The notes under the pieces: model-generated
Told to the model about the DNA's origin: nothing
The model's input: only the letters and a program-made list of their open reading frames with translations
Databases searched by the model: none
Origin: JBCBRD01 sp039819785
GTDB taxonomy: Bacteria > Pseudomonadota > Alphaproteobacteria > Rhizobiales > Hyphomicrobiaceae
Assembly (NCBI GenBank): GCA_039819785.1
Contig: JBCBRH010000003.1
Coordinates: 62,001-126,000 of the forward strand
Reading direction: 5' to 3'
Length of the DNA: 64,000 bases
Shown: positions 44,437 to 52,163 of the stretch, piece after piece
How the letters are laid out: each line of letters opens with the position of its first letter
How positions within the stretch are numbered: position 1 is the stretch's first letter
Translations under genes and position numbers: made by a program

Positions 44437-45303
44437 GTGCTCACCTACACCCAAAAAGCGAATGCCGCCGATAGCGTCACACGAACGTTCGAAGCCCTGA
44501 TCGCGCAAGGCCAGACCACTTACCAGGAATACCTTTTCTTCAAGTCCCCCGTTCACGGGACCTGTATCGCACTCGATGGTGATATTCAGTCCTGCGCATC
44601 CGATGAGGCGTTGTATCATGAAGCCCTGGTACACCCAGCCATGTTGCTGCATCCTGATCCTAGAACTGTGTTGATCATGGGCGGCGGCGAAGGCGCGACC
44701 AGCCGTGAAGTCCTGCGCCACCCAAGCGTCGAAAAGGTCGTGATGGTCGACATCGACCGTGAGTTCGTCCGCTTGTGCGTTGAGCATATCCCCGAATGGA
44801 ACGCGGGCGCATTTGACGACCCGCGCCACGAAATCCGTTACGAAGACATTCGCAAGTTCATCCCTGAAACAGACCTGCGCTTCGATGTGGTGATCGGCGA
44901 CCTCGTTGATTTTGACGATGACGACGCAAACTCGATCGCTGCGGGGTTTTACTCGGACACCTTCTACGCTCAACTCAAAACCTGCCTGAATGAGAATGCC
45001 ATTCTGGCAACGCAGGCCGGACCCTTATCAACGTCCACCCTCAAGCACCACAACGGTATCCGCGCCGGACTTCAAAGCGCGTTCGGTGCGGTGCAGTCGT
45101 ATGGTGTGGTGGTTCCAAGCTTTTACGGCATGTGGGGCTTCGTCATCGCCGGGCGGGGCCTTGGCGACATATCAGCCGAGGATCTCCGCAACCGTGTCAT
45201 CACCGCCAGCAATAACCGCGACGTCGTTCCTCCAGCCACGGGTGCGCATGCCTTGGCAGGAGCGTTTGCCTTTCCAGACATGTTTGTGCGTGCGCTGAGC
45301 TAG
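44437..45303 (+). CDS. speE: Polyamine aminopropyltransferase (spermidine/thermospermine synthase family)
   Basis: Transfers aminopropyl groups from decarboxylated S-adenosylmethionine to a polyamine. The 288 residues show the family fold: FFKSPVHGTCIALDGDIQSC, MLLHPDPRTVLIMGGGEGAT, VVMVDIDREFVRLC. Instead of the DSTDP-type loop of ordinary SpeE it has VIGDLVDFDDDDANS, then ATQAGP and VVVPSFYGMWGFV, which resemble thermospermine synthases. The start is GTG 44437 with GGAAAG upstream. An arginase-family gene and a deacetylase gene follow. Confidence 0.88.
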   Translation: MLTYTQKANAADSVTRTFEALIAQGQTTYQEYLFFKSPVHGTCIALDGDIQSCASDEALYHEALVHPAMLLHPDPRTVLIMGGGEGATSREVLRHPSVEKVVMVDIDREFVRLCVEHIPEWNAGAFDDPRHEIRYEDIRKFIPETDLRFDVVIGDLVDFDDDDANSIAAGFYSDTFYAQLKTCLNENAILATQAGPLSTSTLKHHNGIRAGLQSAFGAVQSYGVVVPSFYGMWGFVIAGRGLGDISAEDLRNRVITASNNRDVVPPATGAHALAGAFAFPDMFVRALS

Positions 45304-45382
45304 GCGGCAGGCCCTCCATCCCAGCCGCATTAGCAGAACGCATTAAGTGTAAATGCCCGCACCTCAAAATAGGAAACTACAT

Positions 45383-46345
45383 GTGACCGCCCCCTATCGC
45401 TTTCAATTCCTCGAAGGCGCCGAGCCAAAAGAGGCCCATGTCTTGCTCTTGCCGATCGCGCACGACGCGACCGTATGCGGGCGCAAAGGCACGGCCAATG
45501 GGCCTGAAGCGATCTTTGAGATCAGCGGTCAGCTTGAGTACTACGAGGACGAATGTGCCTGGTCGCCATTCCAACACTTGCGCTTGCACGTGGCCGATGA
45601 ACTCAAGCCGAAAAAGAAAGAGAAAGAAGCAGCTTTCCATGATCGTATCGCCGAGGCCGCCAAGGCTATGATCGACCATGACCCGACAGAAGGCACGCTC
45701 TCCACCGCAGTTGAAAATCAAATCGTTATAGCCATCGGCGGAGAGCACTCCATCTCACCATCGGTGATCACCGGTGTGATGCCCAAGCGCGGCACAGTCG
45801 TCGTCTTCGATGCCCACGCAGACCTGCGCACCACCTACCAGGGCACACCCTACAGCCACGCGTGCGCCGTCCATCGCATGCGCGAACTTGGCCATCGCGT
45901 CGTCCTCATCGGCGTCCGGTCCATGGCCGAATTCGAAGCTGACCGCATGAAATCCGATCAGCATATTCTGACGGTGTTCGGACGTGAGGCAAACGACCCT
46001 GTGACGCGCACCAGCCTGATGAGTGCTCTGCATCGCTTGAAAGGTGACGTCTGGATATCCTTTGACATGGACGCATTCGATCCCTCGCTTGTGCCCAGTG
46101 TCGGCACGCCGCAACCTGGTGGATTGGACTGGCACTACGTTTCGCGCGCCCTCGAAGCCGTGATCACGGCTCCCCAGGCCCGGGTACGCGGTGCCGATAT
46201 CGTCGAGGTCATCCCAGAAAAATCAGGTGTCTCTCAATTGGTCGCAGCAAAACTCATCCAACGGATCGTGTCGCTATGGGGTAAGACACGGCGCTTCGAC
46301 AAGCTGGCGGAAGAAGGCAGTCAGTCGGGTCTCGACATCGAATGA
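45383..46345 (+). CDS. Arginase/agmatinase family ureohydrolase
   Basis: A manganese enzyme that hydrolyses a guanidino compound to urea and an amine. The metal ligands are all present: GGEHS, DAHADLR, SHACA and SFDMDAFDPS. At about 320 residues it matches agmatinases; agmatine is the likely substrate because of the polyamine neighbours, with arginine or guanidinobutyrate as alternatives. GTG 45383 is preferred since AGGA lies nine bases upstream; ATG 45353 is in frame. A short Lys/Glu-rich insertion (PKKKEKEAAFHD) is unusual. Confidence 0.88.
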   Translation: MTAPYRFQFLEGAEPKEAHVLLLPIAHDATVCGRKGTANGPEAIFEISGQLEYYEDECAWSPFQHLRLHVADELKPKKKEKEAAFHDRIAEAAKAMIDHDPTEGTLSTAVENQIVIAIGGEHSISPSVITGVMPKRGTVVVFDAHADLRTTYQGTPYSHACAVHRMRELGHRVVLIGVRSMAEFEADRMKSDQHILTVFGREANDPVTRTSLMSALHRLKGDVWISFDMDAFDPSLVPSVGTPQPGGLDWHYVSRALEAVITAPQARVRGADIVEVIPEKSGVSQLVAAKLIQRIVSLWGKTRRFDKLAEEGSQSGLDIE

Positions 46346-46364
46346 ACCTAAAGGCTCAGCGCGC

Positions 46365-47360
46365 TTGAAACTCTTCGTCCCAACACGGCATGCCGGCCAC
46401 AAACCCGCCATGGATTATTCAGACGGCCTTCCTCCATTCGCGCACCTGGAAAAACCAGACCGTGTCGACGGCGTCCTGGAAGGCTTAAGCCGCGCAGGCC
46501 AAACCGATCGTGTCATGATCGATGATCTGGCACGCCATGCAGTAGCTGACTGTCACGATGCGGATTACCTCGCATTTCTGGAAGCCATCACAGCTGAACT
46601 TGCCGGCGACGAACAATACATTCCGACAATTTTTCACGAAGACTTGGACGTAGCGCCCATCCGTTTTCAAGGTGGCCGGTTCTGCAAGGAAATCGGAACA
46701 CCCATTGGCGTCAACACACTTGAAGCCGCATTGAACGCCGCCGGAGCCGCTTTGGCAGCTGCCGAACACACAGCAAAGACTAAGGAAGACACGTTTGCGC
46801 TTTGCCGCCCGCCCGGACACCACGCGGGGAAACGACGCTATGGCGGCTATTGCATCTTCAACAATGCCTACATCGCAGCACGTGCCCTCTCAAAAGCCGG
46901 ACATAAACCCATCGTCCTCGACATCGATTATCACTTCGGCGACGGCGCCATTGAATTCGCAAGCCCGAGTGAACCGTACGTCTCACTGCACGCAAATACG
47001 AAGACCACGTACCCATACCTGGGCTCGGTCCCGGACACATCCAGTGATCATGCCACGCTGATCGCTCTCGCAGACGGGATCGGTATTGCTGCTTACATTG
47101 ATCAGCTCAACAAGGTTTTGGACACGATCGCCCGCTCCGGTTCGCACCTCATCCTCTCGCTGGGCTTTGACCTCATCGCCGACGATTACATTCAAGACGT
47201 GCCCACGAGGATCAACGCCCGTGACTTCAATCCCATCGGCAGTGCGATCGGCGCACTCAACATGCCCATGACGTTGGTTTTAGAAGGCGGCTACAACAAA
47301 GACCGCCTGGCAGACTGCAGCGAGGCATTCTTCAAGGGCTTCATGCCAAAGCGCGGTTGA
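46365..47360 (+). CDS. Histone-deacetylase family acetylpolyamine amidohydrolase
   Basis: A zinc hydrolase of the class II deacetylase fold, 331 residues, the usual length of bacterial acetylpolyamine amidohydrolases. It has LFVPTRHAGHKP at the start, the charge-relay His pair in RPPGHHAGKRRYGGYCIFNN, the zinc ligands in DIDYHFGDG, and VLEGGYNKD. The start is TTG 46365, since upstream sequence overlaps the preceding gene; AAAGG lies about ten bases before. It would remove acetyl groups from polyamines, which fits the GNAT-aminopropyltransferase-ureohydrolase cluster. It overlaps bioA tail to tail by 20 bases. Confidence 0.87.
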   Translation: MKLFVPTRHAGHKPAMDYSDGLPPFAHLEKPDRVDGVLEGLSRAGQTDRVMIDDLARHAVADCHDADYLAFLEAITAELAGDEQYIPTIFHEDLDVAPIRFQGGRFCKEIGTPIGVNTLEAALNAAGAALAAAEHTAKTKEDTFALCRPPGHHAGKRRYGGYCIFNNAYIAARALSKAGHKPIVLDIDYHFGDGAIEFASPSEPYVSLHANTKTTYPYLGSVPDTSSDHATLIALADGIGIAAYIDQLNKVLDTIARSGSHLILSLGFDLIADDYIQDVPTRINARDFNPIGSAIGALNMPMTLVLEGGYNKDRLADCSEAFFKGFMPKRG

Positions 47361-48699
47361 GCTTCACGTGGCGCTCAAGCCAGGCCGGGAGGACTGTCGT
47401 CAACGCCGTGGCCAGAATGTCCAGATCATCATCAGGAATGTTCAGTGGCGGCGTCACGTAGACGACATCACGGAACGGCCGGATAAACACGCCAGCATCA
47501 ACGAATGCCGACCCAAGCCCGGCCATGGGAACATCGCTCGCCAGTTGCACGACACCAATCCCGCCGCGACACCTAACATCCAATACGCCCGGCAGGTTCG
47601 CCAGCGACGCAAGCCTCTCAGACAACATCCGTTCAATGCCCTGGCACTGGACGAGCCGAGGTTCCGTTTCAAACAAATCCAGTGAGGCATTTGCCGCAGC
47701 ACACGCAAGCGCATTCCCCATGTAAGTCGGCCCGTGCATCAGTGCCTTCTCGGGATCGTCATCGAGAAACGCTTCAAACACATGGTCGCGCGCTACCGTG
47801 GCAGCCAATGGCAGTGTCCCACCACTCAGCGCCTTGGACACGGTGATGATATCAGGAACGACGCCAGCTGCTTCACAAGCAAACATAGAATGACCAAGCC
47901 GTCCGAACCCGACAAAAATCTCATCAAAAATCAGTAAGATGCCGCGCCGTTCTGTTTCGTGACGCAGCACGCGCAGAACATCGGCATCATGAAAAAGCAT
48001 GCCCCCGGCCCCTTGAACCATCGGCTCCACAATGACCGCGGCGATCGTGTCGCCATGTTCATCGAGTGTCTGACAAAATGCGGCTTGCGTGTCCGTGGTC
48101 TGCGGCAGCGGCACGACGATCTGCTCAGGCACCACACCGCCAAACATCGTATGCATGCCCTCCTCAGGGTCACACACACTCATCGTGGCAAACGTGTCGC
48201 CATGATACCCGCCCGTGAACGACAAGAACCGGGTCCGCTCCGCGCCGTCCGTGGCTCGGCTCAGCCCAGGTTGATACCGCCCACCTCCGCCTCGGTTGAG
48301 ATGAAACTGCACCGCCATCTTCATGGCGATCTCAACCGAAACCGATCCCGATTCCGAAAAGAACACATGGTTAAGGTCGCCAGGTAACTGCTCGGCGAGC
48401 CGGGCCGCCAGCCGGTAGGGCTGCTCATGCGCCAGACCGCCAAGCATCACGTGGGACAGCGTCGCGGCCTGCCGGGTCACGGCATCGACAATATGCGGAT
48501 GCTGATACCCATGTGCCGCGCACCACCACGATGCCGTGCCGTCCACCAGTTCGCGTCCATCAGCCAGCATCAGCCGTGCCCCTTTTGCACCCACGAGAGG
48601 CAGGGCTGCTGACGCAGTTTTCATCTGTGTGTAGGGCAGCCACACATGCGGTTGGCCGCTGGTGAACCAGGAAGGATGTGCCATAGGCGCTTGGGTCAT
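47341..48699 (-). CDS. bioA: Adenosylmethionine-8-amino-7-oxononanoate aminotransferase BioA
   Basis: A PLP enzyme that makes 7,8-diaminopelargonate in biotin synthesis, using S-adenosylmethionine as amino donor. BioA-specific features are HVWLPYTQM, the double Trp in DGTASWWCAAHGY, the PLP pocket VFFSESGSVSVEIAMKMAVQ, IFDEIFVGFGRLG, and the PLP-binding Lys in VSKALSGGTLPLAATV. At 452 residues it is slightly longer than average. The other bio genes are not in the window. Confidence 0.95.
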   Translation of the reverse strand: MTQAPMAHPSWFTSGQPHVWLPYTQMKTASAALPLVGAKGARLMLADGRELVDGTASWWCAAHGYQHPHIVDAVTRQAATLSHVMLGGLAHEQPYRLAARLAEQLPGDLNHVFFSESGSVSVEIAMKMAVQFHLNRGGGGRYQPGLSRATDGAERTRFLSFTGGYHGDTFATMSVCDPEEGMHTMFGGVVPEQIVVPLPQTTDTQAAFCQTLDEHGDTIAAVIVEPMVQGAGGMLFHDADVLRVLRHETERRGILLIFDEIFVGFGRLGHSMFACEAAGVVPDIITVSKALSGGTLPLAATVARDHVFEAFLDDDPEKALMHGPTYMGNALACAAANASLDLFETEPRLVQCQGIERMLSERLASLANLPGVLDVRCRGGIGVVQLASDVPMAGLGSAFVDAGVFIRPFRDVVYVTPPLNIPDDDLDILATALTTVLPAWLERHVKLNRALA

Positions 48700-49127
48700 G
48701 GGCTTTGAGGTCGGCTTTCAAGGGTTGAGACGCAAAGTGCCGTCCAGCTTGGGGCGGCCCGCACGATATAGGATGATCCCATGGGAGCCGTCTATGCACT
48801 GGATATCCCGGCACGCCGGCCGCAGCCCAGGTTGACGGCTTGGGGCCTGAACGCATGACGACCTGCAGGCATCGCGAAGTGCTGAATTGATGCCCTCATG
48901 CTCAAATCCACACGCCAATGCTTGCACTCAACACCAAGGCGGCATATGACACCGCTTCCCACGCAGAACCGGAACGTACGCGGCGCAGGCCCGGCACTCC
49001 GGTATGGTTCCCAGCATTGGTGATGACATAGCCGCTTTATGTGGCAGGTCGGCACATAATGCTGTGGCCAAAGCCCACTAGGCAATCTGAAAGCACCATC
49101 AACACGGGTGCAATCGTTTGCTGATCC
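48700..49127. other. Intergenic region between bioA and tRNA-Ser
   Basis: About 430 bases with no credible gene. A minus-strand frame covering the right part reads the tRNA gene antisense and is a known type of artefact. No repeat is seen. Confidence 0.55.
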
Positions 49128-49217
49128 GGAGAGGTGGCTGAGTGGTCGAAAGCACCGCACTCGAAATGCGGCATACTCGCAAGGGTATCGCGGGTTCGAA
49201 TCCCGCCCTCTCCGCCA
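49128..49217 (+). tRNA. tRNA-Ser (anticodon CGA)
   Basis: Acceptor arms GGAGAGG and CCTCTCC pair fully, G is the discriminator base, and CCA is encoded. The anticodon loop is CTCGAAA between GCA-type stems, giving CGA. The variable arm is long (class II). The T arm carries GGGTTCGAATCCC. Reads UCG codons. The DNA just downstream holds mobile-element debris. Confidence 0.97.
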
Positions 49218-49401
49218 TAACATATTGATTATAAATGATAAATTTGAAATTCCCGACGGAATTCGAACTTGTCCCGGTGTTTCCGCGGGTTACGCGCGAC
49301 AAGACTGTGCGACGGGTCGCAGAGACCGCATAGCGGTCCAGGGGGTCGATCTCCGCGGATGTGCGGAGGAGCCCCTGACCCTGCCCCCTTGGTGTCCGGG
49401 A

Positions 49402-49735
49402 TCATAACCAGAGACTGTTCGGGTTTTGGCCCTTGTAGGACCGGGTCGCAAACTCGTTCGGCATAAGCCCGCCAAGGCTCGTATAGGGGCGCTCCTCGTT
49501 ATGGTCGGTTTGCCATTCCGCGATTAGCCGTTGGGCTTGCCAGAGCGACCGGAATAGCGTCTCGTTCAGCAACTCATCGTCCAGCCATAGCCGTCCGAGT
49601 TTGGCTTGTTTTGCGGAACCTTTAGCCGCCCACGTTGCCAGAGCCGTTCCTCTCGTTTGTCGATCACGTGCCAGCCTGCATCATGCAGGAGAGCGACGAC
49701 ACCGGAGGAGGCCAAGGGTCGCCACCTCTTCTTCG
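49402..49735 (-). pseudogene. Wrecked IS3-family transposase (orfB) remnant
   Basis: Two pieces of an IS3-type transposase lie in different frames. The upstream piece reads VVALLHDAGWHVIDKREERL and WQRGRLKVPQNKP. After a frame shift comes KLGRLWLDDELLNETLFRSL, leading into AEWQTDHNEERPYTSLGG and LMPNEFATRS with a stop at 49402. Roughly 150 residues that should lie between LWL and DELLN, including the catalytic DDE core, are missing. Hence an old, inactive copy with a frameshift and an internal deletion. No inverted repeats are visible. Confidence 0.75.
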
Positions 49736-49886
49736 ATCTCGAACCAACCGAGGCGTTGGCCGACTGGTCAGGTTGACTAATTTCCAAGTGGCCGCCTCCA
49801 GACCGATCTTGGTATCGCTGGGCTGACCGCAACACTTTGGAGATCGCGGCACTGGCCGGGACCGCGCCGCATATCAACAATTTCGA

Positions 49887-50085
49887 ACTCGTTTCACCGG
49901 ACGCCATCGTGTCCGAGACGCGCTTTCAGCACGACACGAACTCGCCATGCCTGGCGGCGCCGAGACCTGAGACGTGGCCGTCGATCTTCACATTACAGGG
50001 CGGGTCGGTGAACACCATCTGCGCACGGCCCCGCCGTCACGCGGCTTGGCACAGTGATCTCAGGTCGTTGTCCAATAATTCCTGC
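49887..50085 (-). pseudogene. DNA methyltransferase fragment (ParB-like/adenine methylase type)
   Basis: The minus strand reads RAQMVFTDPPCNVKIDGHVS followed by GLGAARHGEF and, in the same frame, MASGETSSK. This matches the conserved block of alphaproteobacterial and phage DNA methylases, normally QMVFTDPPYNVPIDGHV, then REFAMASGEMS. The catalytic DPPY is changed to DPPC, a stop precedes the block, and a second stop sits between HGEF and MASGE. It is a dead fragment, next to the IS3 remnant. Confidence 0.65.
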
Positions 50086-50264
50086 CTGCTGCCGTTCCAA
50101 CCTGGGCATGCGAATTCGCGCATTAACCGAAACTGAGCCACAACAGGCAAAATGGAGGCCATACCACTTTCTCGGCTTTGCTCAGCTTCTGTGGCTGGGT
50201 AGAGCGTGCGCTCTATGAAAGGTCGAGTTGACATACTCTGGCGGTTTCAAAACGCGCCCGGCCA

Positions 50265-52049
50265 TCATTTTTGCGAATTAATTGAGATGGCGAGGCGGCT
50301 GGAATTATTTGCGTCCGTGGAAGCCGGTGAAAAGGCGAGCTGTTTCCAAGCATCAAACTGCGATAGAAACACTTCGCCATTTAGTTCTTCGATGAAGTGC
50401 GACCGCTGAAGCCTGTCCATCACTGGGCCTTTTACCTCGGACAGGTGAAGCCCCACTCCCATATCTTTCAAGCGGCGATTGATCGCCTCAAGGCTCTCCA
50501 GTGCAGAAAAATCCACCTCGTTCACAGCCGCGAACATCAAGACGACGTTCTGGATGGCGCTGCCTTTGCTGACGCGGTTCTGGACAAGATCTTCGAGGAA
50601 GCGCGCGTTGACGAAGTAGAGACTTTCGTCCACCCGCAGCGTGACCAGTGTCGGATCAGTTTCAACCGCGTGGCGGTGGATGTTGCGGAAGTGCTGAGTA
50701 CCCGGAACGAGGCCGACTTCGGCGACATGTGGGCGCGAAGTCTTATAGAGGTGCAAAAGCACAGAGATCGCCACGCCGGAAGCCACGCCAATCTCGACGC
50801 CAAGCCAGAGGGTCAGCACGATCGTGGAAGCTACGGCGGTGAAATCAGCGCGGCTAAAGCCCCACGTCGCCTTAAGGATCGAAAGGTCGACGAGGCTGAG
50901 AACAGCGACGATGATTGTCGCGGCAAGGGTTGCGTTGGGGAGGTAGTAGACGAGCGGTGTGAGGGCGATGGCGGCGATTGCGAGCCCTATGGCAGTGAAC
51001 GCGCCAGCTGCCGGCGTTTCAGCGCCAGCATCGAAGTTCACAACTGACCGTGCAAAGCCACCAGTGACCGGGTAGCCCCCCGTGAATGCCGCTCCAAGAT
51101 TGGCAGCGCCAAGGCCAATGAGTTCCTGGTCAGGGTCAATGCGCTGACGCTTCTTGGCGGCTAGCGTCTGCGCGACGGACACGGACTCAACGAAGCCGAT
51201 AACTGAGATCAGGATTGCGGGAACCAGAAGTGCACCCAGCAGGTCTGGGCCCAATCCGGGAATCGTCAGGGGTGGAAGACTTTGGGGCACCTCGCCCACG
51301 ATCTTGACGCCATGCGCAGCAAGGTCCAGCCCCCAGACGGCGACTGTCGTCACGACGACCGCCGCGACGGGCCCCGCTTTCGTCAGGATGTCCGCGAGCA
51401 ATGGCGGCACACCTAGACCACGCAGAGTTGGTTTGAGGCTCTTGCGAACCCAGAACAGGAATGCCGTCGCCGTGATCCCAATGACGAGTGTGATCCAATT
51501 CACCTCCGTCAAATGGGAAAAAATCGACCCGAACATCTCTGGCAATGTGTGCCCATGGGCGCTTATGCCAAGAATGTGCTTGATCTGACTGGTCGCAATC
51601 AGAATGCCGGACGCGGTTATGAAGCCAGCAATCACGGGATGGCTTAAGAAATTCGCGAGGAAGCCAAGCCTGAAAATACCCATCAGCACAAGAAAGCCGC
51701 CGGACAGAAAGGCAAGGGTAAGCGCCGCGACGGCGTAGCCAGCCGTCCCTTGTTCGGCGACCTGCCCCACGGCACTTGCCGTGAGCAACGAAACGACTGC
51801 AACTGGACCGACGGCCAGTGCGCGGCTCGTGCCGAAAATCGCGTACAAGATGATCGGCGCGATCGACGCGTAAATCCCTGCCTCGGGGGGAAGTCCCGCG
51901 AGCAGCGCATAGGCCAGCGATTGCGGGATCAACATGATCGTCACGATCACAGCCGCGATCAGGTCGTTCGACAGCGCCGACTTCGTGTAGGTGCGACCCC
52001 AATCGAGAATTGGGAAGTATTGGCGAAGACTTGGCATCATGCATGACAT
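50265..52049 (-). CDS. SulP family anion (sulfate) transporter with STAS domain
   Basis: A 594-residue permease. The SulP core spans about residues 10-420 with LIPQSLAYALLAGLPPEAGIY, GPVAVVSLLTASAV, a membrane segment series, and GLGAANLGAAFTGGYPVTGGF. A cytoplasmic STAS domain follows from about residue 450. The family carries sulfate, bicarbonate and other anions; the sulfur genes next to it favour sulfate. In-frame ATGs at 52049, 52040 and 52037 have no ribosome binding site, because a terminator hairpin ends two bases before the first. Confidence 0.9.
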   Translation of the reverse strand: MSCMMPSLRQYFPILDWGRTYTKSALSNDLIAAVIVTIMLIPQSLAYALLAGLPPEAGIYASIAPIILYAIFGTSRALAVGPVAVVSLLTASAVGQVAEQGTAGYAVAALTLAFLSGGFLVLMGIFRLGFLANFLSHPVIAGFITASGILIATSQIKHILGISAHGHTLPEMFGSIFSHLTEVNWITLVIGITATAFLFWVRKSLKPTLRGLGVPPLLADILTKAGPVAAVVVTTVAVWGLDLAAHGVKIVGEVPQSLPPLTIPGLGPDLLGALLVPAILISVIGFVESVSVAQTLAAKKRQRIDPDQELIGLGAANLGAAFTGGYPVTGGFARSVVNFDAGAETPAAGAFTAIGLAIAAIALTPLVYYLPNATLAATIIVAVLSLVDLSILKATWGFSRADFTAVASTIVLTLWLGVEIGVASGVAISVLLHLYKTSRPHVAEVGLVPGTQHFRNIHRHAVETDPTLVTLRVDESLYFVNARFLEDLVQNRVSKGSAIQNVVLMFAAVNEVDFSALESLEAINRRLKDMGVGLHLSEVKGPVMDRLQRSHFIEELNGEVFLSQFDAWKQLAFSPASTDANNSSRLAISINSQK

Positions 52050-52088
52050 TCAAAAAAAGGCGGCCAGGCTTCTGAAGAGGCCTGGCCA
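52050..52088 (-). terminator. Rho-independent terminator immediately before the SulP start
   Basis: On the minus strand GGCCAGGC pairs with GCCTGGCC and, after GCC, seven T follow. The T run ends two bases before the first possible SulP ATG, so it ends the upstream sulfide operon or attenuates SulP. Confidence 0.85.
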
Positions 52089-52118
52089 ATGGAAGAGTTT
52101 GAGCGAATTGATCCGACC

Positions 52119-52144
52119 CAAAAACAGCGGGCGATACCGCTGTT
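52119..52144 (-). terminator. Second stem-loop after the SQR gene
   Basis: AACAGCGG and CCGCTGTT form a perfect 8-bp stem with a 6-base loop, followed on the minus strand by a short T run. It lies 20 bases after the SQR stop, giving tandem terminators with the one at 52050. Confidence 0.7.
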
Positions 52145-52163
52145 CGCACAAGCAGGAGCCGAC

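Noticed and set aside
43804..44973. 389-codon minus-strand open frame
   Set aside because: It lies antisense to the GNAT and aminopropyltransferase genes, which have clear motifs; its own sequence is Cys/His/Arg-rich without any motif.
48792..49302. Minus-strand frames reading GRDSNPRYP and AERAGFEPAIPLR
   Set aside because: Antisense readings of tRNA-Ser(CGA); classic false genes.
51187..52149. 320-codon minus-strand frame over the SulP gene
   Set aside because: Out-of-frame shadow of SulP; no membrane segments or motifs.
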